A stretch of 64,000 bases of DNA from the NCBI GenBank assembly GCA_015178975.1, contig WHVD01000117.1, forward strand, positions 62,001-126,000. Direction: 5' to 3'. This document shows positions 33,227-43,344 of the stretch, piece by piece. Below the pieces are notes generated by a model that searched no databases, was not told the origin of the DNA, and was given only the letters and a program-made list of their open reading frames with translations. Within the stretch, counting starts at the first letter, position 1. The number at the start of each line of letters is the position of its first letter. The position numbers and the translations under genes are program-made. This stretch comes from Hysterangium stoloniferum. Its lineage: Eukaryota > Basidiomycota > Agaricomycetes > Hysterangiales > Hysterangiaceae.

Positions 33227-36200
33227 TTATCGAAGACCTAGTAAATTACGGAGATAAGTGAATTTGGAAGGTTCCAGTGCTTTGGTAAAAATATCGGCAA
33301 GATTATTCGCAGTATTGACATAATGCAAGATAACGTCACCAGTATGGACCCGCTCGCGGAGGAAATGGTATTTAATATCGATATGTTTGACCCGGGAATG
33401 CAAGAGGGGGTCTTCAGATAAAGAGATAGCGGCGTTGTTGTCGCAAAAGATAGCGGTGGATGCAGGACAAGGAAAGTGAATCCCGGTGAATAATGCGCGA
33501 AGCCAGCTAGCCTCCTTGACAGTTTCGAAAGCAGCAACATATTCAGCCTCACAGGAAGAGGCAGCGACAGTCTTTTGCTTCTTTGTGGCCCATGAGATAA
33601 GGCCAGATCCCAGAGTAAAGGCATAACCGCTAATGCTGCGTCGAGTGTCAAGACAATTGGCCCAATCAGAATCTGTATACCCGGTGAGTTCAATTTTATT
33701 GGAACCACCCAGGCATAGCTTAAGGTTTCGTGTGCCTTTGAGATACCGAACAACTCGAATGGCAGCATGCCAATGCGGTGTAGAATAAGAGTCAAGAAAC
33801 TGTGAGAGTTGTTGTACAGCAAAAGAAATGTCAGGACGTGTGGAAATGGCTAAATAAAGTAAACAGCCAACAAGAGATCGATATGGGATTTTGAGTAGGT
33901 CATCAACCTCGATTGTTGATAGTGAAGTACGGTCGAATCTGCGAAGTTTCAAACTATGATCCATAGGTGTAGAAACAGCGGTGGAAGTGTCTTGGCCAAA
34001 TTGACGTATAATTTTGTCGATAAGGGCAGTTTGGGAAAGGTAAACAGAATGATTTGGCCGATCCCATTCCACGGCAATTCCAACAACAAAGTGGACAGAG
34101 CCAAGGTCGGAAATGGTCCACACATGACGCATCTGATCCTTAAAGGTGTTATTCTCGGCAGCAGAACTGGCAATAGAGAGGAAATCGTCCACATGTACGG
34201 CAGCAATGATGATTCCAGTAGTAGTCTGTCTATAATAAATGCAAGATTCTGATGTAAGGCGAGTGAAACCCCAACTTAACATTTGTTCGTTCATGGTTTT
34301 GTTCCATATTCGGCCGCTTTGTTTCATGCCGTATAGGCCCCGAACTATCATCCAAACATAATCTTCTTTGCCAGGTTCCTCAAATCCTTCTGGTTGTGAC
34401 ATATATTGCACCTCATCATCAGGTAGGAGACCATAAAGAAAAGCGGTTTTGATGTCGATTTGTTGTGCGTCCCAACCGAGAGTAGCGGCAATGTGCAGCA
34501 AAATACGCCAGGATTCCATGCGTGCAGTCGGTGAGGTCGTTTTATGATAATCCTTACCATATATTTGCTCAAACCCTTTAAAGACCAATCGCACCTTCCA
34601 ACGAATGGCTCGGCCAGACTCATCTCGTTTAATGCGAAATACAGGACGTCCTTTTCGGATCTTGCATCCCTGGGGAACTTCAGACCGGGGAACCAATTTA
34701 TATACACCCATTTGTTTGAGTGAGTCCAACTCCTCCTGGTAACCAACCCGCCATCGAGAGGCATCTCCAGAATGGAGGGCTTCCGCCCAAGTTTGTGGTT
34801 CATCATTGCATGTTAACGGATCAATGCCAAGTGTATCAGTTAAAGCGGCTAAGGTGACATTCTCGTTTGGTAGGTCAGAGCCGCATTGAAGGGATAACAA
34901 AACACGCTGTAACTCATCATTGTCAACAGGTGGTGTTGATGTAGGAGCAGTAGTATGTAATTCGTTGATGGCAGTCAAGCGTTCCTGTCGTTGTAATCGT
35001 AAACGCTCAGCACTATCTTTGGATTCCTGAACAGCACGATCAAGTCGAGCAGTTGAAGTAGGTTGGCCAGCTGTGGTCCTATTGGAACGTCGAAGGGGTA
35101 GATCTGATGATTCGCCAATGTCCTGAATGGGAGGAATTTCTTGTATTGGCAAGGTAGGATTCAGATCAGGAAGTTCGAGAGGGATGCTGGTAGAGTAGTG
35201 ATCCTGAGAAGGAGGGATCAGATCTGATTCTAAATTTGGACTATGGGAGGTGATAGTGGTAGGGCGTGGGTGACCATCATGGCTTTCGAGAAATCGAACA
35301 TGATAGGAACTGTAGATTAGTCGTGTTTTTGGGTCGTAGCACCTGTATGTCTTAGATTTGTCATCGTATCCAATTAAAATGCACTCAATGGATCGCTCAT
35401 AAATCTTTGGGTTAACCCTGTTTTGAATTAAGACGAATGCACGGCACCCGATCTCCCGCATGTAAGAATAGTCCGGTTTTCTGCCATACCACGATTCCCA
35501 GGGTGTTTTGCCTATCAGGGATTTGGTAGTTGTTTTGACATGCAAATGAGCTGCAGTAAGATAAAATTCGTCCCACAAATATGTAGGTAGTCCAGCGTAA
35601 ATGCGCATAGTTCTAGCCTTGCCCATTAAGGTGCGGTGCAATCGTTCAACACGTCCAATGTGTGCTGATGTGTATGGAGCTGTGAATTGATGATCAGTCC
35701 CTCTAGAGGCTAACCAACGAATCATTTCATGGCTTTTAAGTTCTCCATTATCTGTCCGGTAAATTCCAACCTTTGACCCCATTTCAACTTCCCGTGCACG
35801 TTCCCAAATTTGAAGTTGCGAGAAAGCATCACTCTTAAGTTTTAGTAAGATTGTCCAACAGTAACTTGAATAGTCATCTACGATATTCATGACGTAGTTA
35901 TTGCCAGTTCGCGAGGTGACAGGACTAGGTCCAGACAAATCTATCCATACTTTCTCTAATCGCCTTGTCGCTCTATGCCCTTGCCCCTCTTCACGTGTTT
36001 TTGGAATAGATGTCTTAGTCTGTTTACCAAGAATACAGGCGTCACATTTAGTGGGAGTGATGGAGGGGTTGGGGGCTGTCGTACCTTGGATGAGGCCAGA
36101 ATGGAACATATCATGAATAGCTTGATAGTTCGCATGGCCAAGTCGACGGTGCCACGATTCAATGGTAGGTGCGCGATGAGCAATGAGAGCGTGTTCAGTT

Positions 36201-37807
36201 TGGGCTGAGTAAAGGTTCAGAGAATAAAGGTGTTTTTGTGGAAGTAAGTTTCCTCGAGCTATAATTGTTCCAGACGACTTTGTGCTAAGCCAGCAGGAGG
36301 CGTCATCAAAATGTGCAATGACATTCGAGTCTTTTGTGAGGCAGTGGATTGAAATTAATCGTACGGTGGGATCTGGAATATATAAAACATTTTGTAATAG
36401 TATATGTGTGCCTCGACCTATCCGTAATTTGATATCCCCAATGCCAATCGCCCATACAGAGGAGCCACCCAAGCCTTTAACAGAGCGAGGGGTAACGGCT
36501 TTCAAGGTTAGGAAGTCAGTTCGGTCAGGAGATATATGAATGGAGGCACCACTATCCATCCAGAATGGATGCGAGTCATTGGAGATAGGTGTGCGAGTAG
36601 GGGAGGATACAGGAATGATGTCAGTTGTATTAATAGCTGCCATGGTAGATTGGCTATGTTTGGACCAGTCGATATTCGTTTTTAACTCCTCCTCAATGAC
36701 AAGCCATCCATCATACTCAATAGTGTCTTGTGGTGACAAAGATATCGAAGGGGGGGGTAATGAGATGGAGTTAGAGGAAAAAGCGACATTGGCAGTAGGG
36801 ATGTCCGAAGAGGAGAAGTCCGATGAGTCCATGTTGACAATGTAGATTTTACCGTCGGCACCTTGCAACTTAATGGGAACCTTTGGTGCAGTGGGTGCAG
36901 GAGTAGAACTAATGGCAGTTATAGTTGAACCGCTCGATTTGGAACCAGGGCTAATGGTAGGTGAGTTTGAACTATTTGACTTGGAGCCACGGGCAAGACG
37001 GCGAGCCTGCTTGGATTCATCGAGAGTCTTACCTGCCATTCCCCCACCAGGACGGATACAGAACTCTAACTCATGGTAAGCACGTTTGCAATTGGAACAG
37101 ATTATAGAACTTGATTTGGATTGAGCGGACAAGGCAACAGAGTCGATAGGATGCGTCTTATCCGAGTTAAGAAGATTCTGTTCACTGTCCAAATAGACAC
37201 GCAGTTGAGTGGAAGTGAAAGGAGTAGAGTCGGTGGAGGCAGAAATATCCCGAGTGACGATAGACCGCACATTGCTAAAATCATTTCCAAGAGAACCTAA
37301 AAGGGCAATGCATTTCAATAAATCCTGAGAGATAGCACCCATTTCGTAAGCTCTATCGATCAGAGAACAAATTTTCTCGGCAGTTACGGGTAAGGGAGTA
37401 GACCGGGTACAGCGAGTGGTGAGGGCCTCCTGTAGTAATTGCACCTGACGAATAGGTCCCTCACTCTGGTGTCGTTGCCGGATAGTCTCCCAACAAGCTC
37501 TGGCACCCAACTTGCGATCAAGATAATCCTGCTCAGATGTCTCAACAGTGGAGATAATGAGTGCAGCAGCTAAGGAGCTGTTTGCCAGCCAGTTGGCCTT
37601 GGCACGAGGTTCGGTGCTATCGGGTTCAGGAACTGTACCATCGATATAGCCAGAAAGCCCAGTGAGGGTGATAAAGAGGTCTGTGGCACGAAGCCAAGGA
37701 CGGTAATTTGATTTTAGTTTGTCAAGTTTGGGTCCAGTGTAAGTAATATTCGTTCGAACAAGGGGAACGGAAGGTGCAAGAGCATCTGCGGAAGTCGGAG
37801 TGGCCAT
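33227..37807 (-). CDS. gag-pol: Copia Gag-Pol polyprotein
   Basis: 1526 aa in one frame, ATG at 37807, 46 bp after the 5' LTR. Domains in order: copia gag; CCHC knuckle CSNCKRAYHELEFC (about 235); protease FWMDSGASIHIS (about 415); pre-integrase WHRRLGHANYQ...CDACILGKQT; integrase with D, D and E in WIDLSGPS, GIYRTDNGELKS and GRVERLHRTL; RT starting GCKIRKGRPVFRIKRDESG with the active site AVHVDDFLSIA (VDDF instead of the common YVDDM); RNase H in TDSDWANCLDTRRSISGY and ASSCEAEYVAA. The order PR-INT-RT-RH defines Ty1/copia. No internal stop is needed for Gag, so Gag/Pol ratio control must use another route, such as splicing or proteolysis. Confidence 0.96.
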   Translation of the reverse strand: MATPTSADALAPSVPLVRTNITYTGPKLDKLKSNYRPWLRATDLFITLTGLSGYIDGTVPEPDSTEPRAKANWLANSSLAAALIISTVETSEQDYLDRKLGARACWETIRQRHQSEGPIRQVQLLQEALTTRCTRSTPLPVTAEKICSLIDRAYEMGAISQDLLKCIALLGSLGNDFSNVRSIVTRDISASTDSTPFTSTQLRVYLDSEQNLLNSDKTHPIDSVALSAQSKSSSIICSNCKRAYHELEFCIRPGGGMAGKTLDESKQARRLARGSKSNSSNSPTISPGSKSSGSTITAISSTPAPTAPKVPIKLQGADGKIYIVNMDSSDFSSSDIPTANVAFSSNSISLPPPSISLSPQDTIEYDGWLVIEEELKTNIDWSKHSQSTMAAINTTDIIPVSSPTRTPISNDSHPFWMDSGASIHISPDRTDFLTLKAVTPRSVKGLGGSSVWAIGIGDIKLRIGRGTHILLQNVLYIPDPTVRLISIHCLTKDSNVIAHFDDASCWLSTKSSGTIIARGNLLPQKHLYSLNLYSAQTEHALIAHRAPTIESWHRRLGHANYQAIHDMFHSGLIQGTTAPNPSITPTKCDACILGKQTKTSIPKTREEGQGHRATRRLEKVWIDLSGPSPVTSRTGNNYVMNIVDDYSSYCWTILLKLKSDAFSQLQIWERAREVEMGSKVGIYRTDNGELKSHEMIRWLASRGTDHQFTAPYTSAHIGRVERLHRTLMGKARTMRIYAGLPTYLWDEFYLTAAHLHVKTTTKSLIGKTPWESWYGRKPDYSYMREIGCRAFVLIQNRVNPKIYERSIECILIGYDDKSKTYRCYDPKTRLIYSSYHVRFLESHDGHPRPTTITSHSPNLESDLIPPSQDHYSTSIPLELPDLNPTLPIQEIPPIQDIGESSDLPLRRSNRTTAGQPTSTARLDRAVQESKDSAERLRLQRQERLTAINELHTTAPTSTPPVDNDELQRVLLSLQCGSDLPNENVTLAALTDTLGIDPLTCNDEPQTWAEALHSGDASRWRVGYQEELDSLKQMGVYKLVPRSEVPQGCKIRKGRPVFRIKRDESGRAIRWKVRLVFKGFEQIYGKDYHKTTSPTARMESWRILLHIAATLGWDAQQIDIKTAFLYGLLPDDEVQYMSQPEGFEEPGKEDYVWMIVRGLYGMKQSGRIWNKTMNEQMLSWGFTRLTSESCIYYRQTTTGIIIAAVHVDDFLSIASSAAENNTFKDQMRHVWTISDLGSVHFVVGIAVEWDRPNHSVYLSQTALIDKIIRQFGQDTSTAVSTPMDHSLKLRRFDRTSLSTIEVDDLLKIPYRSLVGCLLYLAISTRPDISFAVQQLSQFLDSYSTPHWHAAIRVVRYLKGTRNLKLCLGGSNKIELTGYTDSDWANCLDTRRSISGYAFTLGSGLISWATKKQKTVAASSCEAEYVAAFETVKEASWLRALFTGIHFPCPASTAIFCDNNAAISLSEDPLLHSRVKHIDIKYHFLRERVHTGDVILHYVNTANNLADIFTKALEPSKFTYLRNLLGLR

Positions 37808-37841
37808 AGGTAAAAATAGTATTGGTCCTACTTAAAGTATA

Positions 37842-37852
37842 GGCCCATAACC
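37842..37852 (-). promoter_or_regulatory. Primer-binding site, half-tRNA initiator-Met type
   Basis: In element sense GGTTATGGGCC begins at the base next to the 5' LTR. Its complement GGCCCATAACC matches the anticodon loop region of eukaryotic initiator tRNA-Met (anticodon CAU). Drosophila copia and yeast Ty5 use a tRNA cut in this loop. The relic at 9470 carries the same site, one base changed. Confidence 0.6.
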
Positions 37853-38210
37853 TGTTAGAATGTAAGACCTAATAGTAATCTCAGTCTCGTATTAGTGTAT
37901 AACGGACTGTGATAGATACCTAATAGTAATCTATAATACATGAGTATACTGCAGTAACGGTATAAGTAAAGCGACTTACCTCAGTCTCGTATTAGTGTAT
38001 AACGGACTGAGGTATAGAGACGTTCTAGCTACTACATATATACCAGAAGTAAACAATAAGTAAGACGGACAATAGGTAGAACAAGGAAAGGTATGAAACA
38101 CAAAAGAACAATAGGATATGCTTTCATGCATAGTTCCTTTGTTGTTTCGATCCTATTGTATTATTGTTTGCCCATATATGGTGATGGGATTTCTACGGTG
38201 TTATCCAACA
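37853..38210 (-). repeat. 5' LTR of the copia element
   Basis: 358 bp, identical to 32827-33184 by eye. Followed by the target duplication aagag at 38211-38215. Confidence 0.95.
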
Positions 38211-39007
38211 AAGAGTTCGTCAGAATATATATAAATTTACTGCACATTCTCAGAAAGACTTATTTTCTACGAATTTAAGAGGATATTTCGAAATAGGTAA
38301 TTGATGCCTCAGCACTGTGTCAATGGATAAGTCAAATTTTGGAAATGCCGTCTCATCCCCACCGATAGTCATAACTTGTCGTGACAAACTATTTTCAACA
38401 TCATTGTGGAGGTGGCCGCTACGCGTACCCAAGCTGGTTGCGATATTCGCGTACTACGTGGACTGTATACTGTCTGTACAAGACCTTGTCGGTCCAGTGT
38501 ACACATTAGCGCCTATCCCCGTTTTCCTGTTGTTTTCAGAGTTACCATAGACTCAATGCTAACTATGTGGCCTAAACTCACTGGCATGAAAAAGCAACAT
38601 AATGCTCTGAATAAATTTTATGAAGTATTTTACATAAAGGTGTGGTTTCAGTCACCATCCTAAAGTATTACATCTTCAGGAATGCTCCGGGGCTTTGCCC
38701 TCCCTGAGAGTCACCACCTTGAAAAGGCAGCTGAGGAGGCAACCCTTACATTTTGCATGAACACCCCCGCTTTAATCCTTCTTGAATTTTATTGTCAGGA
38801 TATATGCCTTTATAAGACCTCTAATTGAATTGTATGATAAGATGTCAGGAGTGAGGTCAATCACAGTGCGAATGGCTGGCGGACCCAGGCTGAAAAAGAC
38901 TAGTATCACCGAAATGGATCTTTTCGTATGGCAATACACCATCAGACTACGCATTATTACGCTAACTTCACATTATTTTCCCTTCTGTGATGCTAAAATT
39001 ATCCCCT
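38211..39007. other. No gene seen
   Basis: Right flank of the copia insertion. Short frames on both strands without recognisable motifs. Confidence 0.5.
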
Positions 39008-39330
39008 GACGCCAACGATTCGCACTGACGTAATGCGGAACCTCGGAATCCACATATGAAGGTCATGTCTGGGCCCGTGTTTGTTTGGTTTGACGGGTCC
39101 TTGGATCCATCGAACAGTGAAATGGCGCCGAAAAGGAAAATCGATACACTCAACATATTGAATGGATGGTCGTGACCAAGAGTGATGCGAAATGGTCAGT
39201 CAGTCTTGTGTTGCTTTACAAGTAACTTAAAATAGCACGGACATACAGGAAAATCGACATACCCGTAGCCTAGTGATGAAGAGCTTGTGCAGGGGGGCCA
39301 TTCGGAAGAATTTCTATCCTCACGTTAAGG
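39008..39330 (+). pseudogene. 3' fragment of an F-box-like gene (copy C)
   Basis: Matches the end and 3' flank of 26035-27216. The order is an Ile/Ala-Asn-Ala-Met-Arg-like piece near 39030, an internal deletion, then hMKVMSGPVFVWFDGSLD-like sequence near 39056, an INTQHIEWMVVTK-like piece, and the 3' flank atcgacatacccgtagcct. The first two thirds of the gene are absent. Confidence 0.7.
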
Positions 39331-39910
39331 TTCTCCATGCACCCCATAATACCCCAAAAGTCGACCATAAGGCGTAGCCCTTACATAGTCGAACTATATA
39401 AGTTGAATTTTCTTTTTTATTTATTTTAAAAATGTGCATAGGTCCTATCAATTCATTGCTGTTCAGATCGAGGATCTTCGGCTCTGGAAGTGCCACTGCC
39501 AGTGTGAACCTCTTTAAGGCGGAGACGAGAGCTTAAGCTGCAATTCATTCGTGATATACGGAGAAATACTCGTGTCGAGGAGTGTGAACAGCCTAATAAC
39601 GTGCACCACAGCACCAAAACCTTGCCATGTGACCCTCGCTCTACCTACTACTAATAACCGCTCATCGATCTGTGATATCGTGCCCATCCCTTATAGATTT
39701 GGAAAAACAAAAAACCTTAGTAAGTTGAATATTCTCCTGCTGGCTACAATTTTTTCTTTTGTAAACATAGCCGAATCTTATACGCACCAATCGGTTTTGG
39801 AACTTTGCAAACATATCACATTGGTATAAAACGATTGATGTTGTATTATATGAGTACAAGCTCGTTATACTCACAAGCCGGACTACACAGCGGCCAAGCC
39901 ATGGCAGGTG
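39331..39910. other. No gene seen
   Basis: Spacer downstream of the mtRF1 stop. One short frame (39551-39829) has no recognisable domain. Confidence 0.5.
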
Positions 39911-41469
39911 CTAATCCGCCTCCAGCATATCCTCCATACTATTCTCATAGTGGTTTTTCTTCAATGCATCAATGAAAACTTGCAGTCCATCGCCTTCCAT
40001 CACAGATGTTAGGTTCATCATGGTCAAGCCGATCCGGTGATCAGTTACTCGATCCTATATATGATGTGAATCGGTGAGATATACGAGTAATAGCAACAGG
40101 AATGTGAATGGCGTACTTGGGCGTAGTTGTATGTTCGAATCTTCTCACTTCGATCGGCAGTACGAACGAGGTTTCTACGGGTTGCCCGTCGTTCGGCGAT
40201 GTCACGCATGATTTTCTGATCCATGAGACGTGAGCTCAGCACTTGGAATGCTCGGCGTCGATTCTGTGGAGGCCTTAAGTTCTGGGAAGTGCAGGTAGGG
40301 TTATTCCCCGTGCGTACCTGATGTTGACTCCGTTCATCCTGCATCGATACAGTGATCCCAGTGGGAACATGAGTCAGCCGGACGGCCGATTCTGTTTTAT
40401 TGACGTGCTGTTGAAATTGAATCGGAAAGAGTCCTGCTATGGGTGAATTTATAGGATGTACCTGTCCTCCAGCTCCACGCGCACGCATCACTTCGATCTT
40501 GACATCTTCCATGGAAAACAGCTCTGCGTCGTTGGCGTCAGTTTCCTCCATCAGAGGCAAAACCTGTCAATCAAGTCAACTATTCGTTGGCCCAAGAGTG
40601 CGGCTCAAAAGCTCACCACAATGGCAACAGTACTCGTATGTACTCGCCCGCTCGATTCTGTAGCCGGAACCCTCTGAACCCGATGCACACCGCTCTCCCA
40701 TCGCAGCGAATCATAGACCCCTTCGCCTTTAATCTCTACTATCGCATCTTTTGTTCCTCCATTCTCCGTTTCATTTTGCGCAACGATCTGTGCATGCCAT
40801 CTGTTTGAATTTGCGAGGCGGACATACATTCGAAGCAAGTCTCCAAGAAAAAGACTAGCTTCCGATCCCCCAACACCAGATTTGAGCTCCATCAGAGCGG
40901 AAAGATGGCTAGTGGTGGATGGTGGAACGAGGAGGGATGCGAAGGTGGTCTCGACCATTTGTTTGAGGCTGTCAGAAAGAGTATTGTACTCGGCTGATGC
41001 TAGCGAGCGCATTGTGGAATCGGGGTCGTCCAATAGTTGAGCTGTTTCCTTCAAGAGCTACTGCGGACTTTCGTCAGTGACGAAGATTAGAATATGGTGT
41101 ATAATGACTTCTTTGGTTTGTATCCACTCATCCCAAGCTGCTTGTAAGGATTCTGTGGCATTCAATTGCTTCATTCGACTGATATTTTCCTTGGATGCCA
41201 TATCATTTGACAACTAACCCAAGTGTCAATAAATACACATAACAACAGATGAGTATGCCACTCACTTCCGCCTGAAGTATAGCACGCTCGCTAATTCTCT
41301 TCTTCACAATACGCAACAAGCGTTCATTATCCCGTTCAAGTTTCTGTGTAACATCGGGGAGGTGCCGTTGTGGTGATCTTGCAGCTGCTACGGCAAACCT
41401 CCGGACATTTTCTGATGTCCAGGTACGAATAAAATGCCTTCTTGACAGATAAATGCTCTCAAAGAGCAT
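39911..41469 (-). CDS. mrf1: Mitochondrial peptide chain release factor 1
   Basis: Seven exons by GT-AG sites: 41469-41266, 41213-41109, 41057-40617, 40563-40462, 40407-40318, 40263-40117 and 40054-39911, open for 410 aa, the usual length for fungal mtRF1. The N-terminus ([20 protein letters not shown]) is basic and hydroxylated like a mitochondrial presequence. RF1 landmarks are [40 protein letters not shown] with TVAI, the catalytic [21 protein letters not shown] (GGQ triggers peptidyl-tRNA hydrolysis), and [17 protein letters not shown]. It ends TDHRIGLTM...MEDMLEAD. An intron falls directly after the GGQ codons. An in-frame start at 41583 would add 38 residues that look less like a presequence. 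Confidence 0.92.
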
Positions 41470-42580
41470 AAAGACTGAAGAAATAGAAAAATAGAAAAGT
41501 AACAAGCGTAAGGACAACCATCTATTGTCACGATTGTCACGGTCACTCCAACTTGTTAATGCACTGACCTTTCTATCGACCATTACAGAAATGACAGGTA
41601 GGAATAATAACCAATTGTGTTAAAGTAATAGTTCGACTGTTTTATTTTTTATCTTATGTTTTCATTACAATTCAAAGTACCATAGAAATTATATACATGG
41701 TTGGTATTAAAATGGAGAGGGAAATGGTTTATTATCTTTACCGACTTAATATTCAAAATTGTTTATGCCTTCGAAAATTTTGAATTTTTGTGGACAATGA
41801 TGAAGGTGGTGCAATAATAAACTGCCAGATAGGAATATCTATGGGCGAGTATTTTTTTTTTAATTAGCGTCTTAGTATTAGTAGGGAAAAAAAATAGAAC
41901 TCAAATAATGTCTCCTATTGTAAGGAAAATGCTGGGGTAAAGTTGGTTCGAAGGTCCCGAACTTTGAGAATGCAAGTTCATCTGCCGACAGCCACCGAAA
42001 ATGAAAACAACATTGGAGTCAAACTCGAGTCCCTTCAACAAAGAATACCACTAGACTAATTGGCGTTACAGCCGTTTTGATTTTTATGATCCATTAGACT
42101 CGTTGCCTCCAAAATCCGGCGAAATTGTCTTATAGTTGTTATAGTTATATTTAACACACAGCTTATTAAATATTATGTCAATTATTATACAGTCCTTACT
42201 AGTGGATGAGCCTAAATTTCACTTTTTATTCAGCTCAATACGATCATTCGTGGTATCACTCTAGCTGAGCGGTGCATTGCGACACACCGACTGAAAAAAT
42301 GACAAGGTGTCCGCATAGGAACTTTCAGGTGGTTGCATTGGTGTATGAACCATGGATATTCCGGACTCCGCACAATGACGAAATAATGCTGTGATATGGG
42401 CAACAAAAAGGGGAACAACAGTTGATTCTATGACATCGAGATGTAGGTTAGAGAATTATTAACCAGCTACTGTGACAAGGGCATCGTTTCTAAAAGGATA
42501 AAGGCGTTTTATAAGAAGTATCAAAATAGATCAAGCACAATCCCGCACTTACTTTCCGCAGAGGATTTCTTATCATATTA
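41470..42580. other. No gene seen
   Basis: AT-rich spacer between the mtRF1 start and the 3' end of the second HeLo-like gene. A stretch of degenerate t- and a-runs lies at 41620-41900. No supported frame. Confidence 0.5.
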
Positions 42581-43344
42581 TCACTCTTCCAACCCCAATG
42601 GGGAAGATGGTGCTGGTGCTGGCTGCTGAGACGGCTCGTTGCTGTTTTCGCTTGGACGATTTTCGGGATCGACTAAGTTTTGAATAGCAAGCAGAGCAGA
42701 CTGTATTTCCACTGTTGTTTCATGTTGCGCTGCCATCAAATCCTGTATATCATTGCCGACCAGTGCGGTCTCCATCTCCAAGCATACCTATAGTAGTGCT
42801 GGTAACCTTATTCGAGCTTTTCTAAACAAGATTTGGACATACTGATATTTTACTATTGAAGGACCTCAGGTTATCCTCCATTCTCGTGATAGCCAATGAC
42901 CGTGATGTGCTGGTGAGAAATGATTTTATTTTTCCTTTCCTATTAAAAGAGGTTACAGTTTTTAACACATCCTGAAGGGCACTTGTTGCGGATTGATCAG
43001 ACAAAATTGCTACATGTACTCAACGAAATTATAAAGAAGCTCACATCTCGAACTCGTCAAGAACTACTCGAAGTGCCGAAGGAGCATCGTCCCATTTGCC
43101 TTTCATTTGTAAGTCTATATTGGAAAGTTGTTCGGTGATCGAATGTGCCAGAAGCCGTAACCGCGCTTTATTGCTCCTGCATGCCTAGAGAATGTAAATT
43201 TCAGTGGGTGCCATTGGTAAGATATTCGTGACTATTCACTTGGACACTGTCTATAATTGCAACAAGGAGGGTGGCAAGTGCGCTCACTCCCGGTATTGTT
43301 ACGATATCCCCCGTTAACTTGATAACATCTCTGCTGAGATCCAT
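42581..43344 (-). CDS. Short HeLo/MLKL-N-terminal-like protein
   Basis: Four exons by GT-AG sites: 43344-43240, 43184-43045, 42981-42843 and 42787-42581, open for 196 aa. It starts MDLSRDVIKLTGDIVTIPGV like the 305-aa protein at 21958-23239. Exon 2 (140 nt) and exon 3 (139 nt) have the same lengths and phases in both genes, and the pattern L-x2-LA-x2-I-x2-QL...QM-x3-WD-x-AP-x2-L is shared. It ends in a helix (LMAAQHETTVEIQSALLAIQ) and a Ser/Pro/Gln-rich tail; the second half of the longer paralogue is absent. The choice of the exon 3 acceptor rests on that comparison. A free-standing helical-bundle protein of unknown function. Confidence 0.6.

Larger units (their letters stand above)
32827..38210 (-). 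mobile_element. Ty1/copia retrotransposon, intact
   Basis: 5384 bp. Its two 358-bp LTRs (32827-33184 and 37853-38210) are identical by eye over their whole length, and it has a perfect 5-bp target duplication aagag (32822-32826 and 38211-38215). A single uninterrupted gag-pol frame of 1526 aa lies on the minus strand, with PBS and polypurine tract in the right places. By sequence it is a very recent and potentially active insertion. Confidence 0.97.

Noticed and set aside
40282-40317. A 36-nt intron in mtRF1 (gtacgc to tcccag)
   Set aside because: Too short, and it leaves extra residues LRPPQ before NRRRAF. The 54-nt choice ending ctccacag restores the conserved SQHQNRRRAF.
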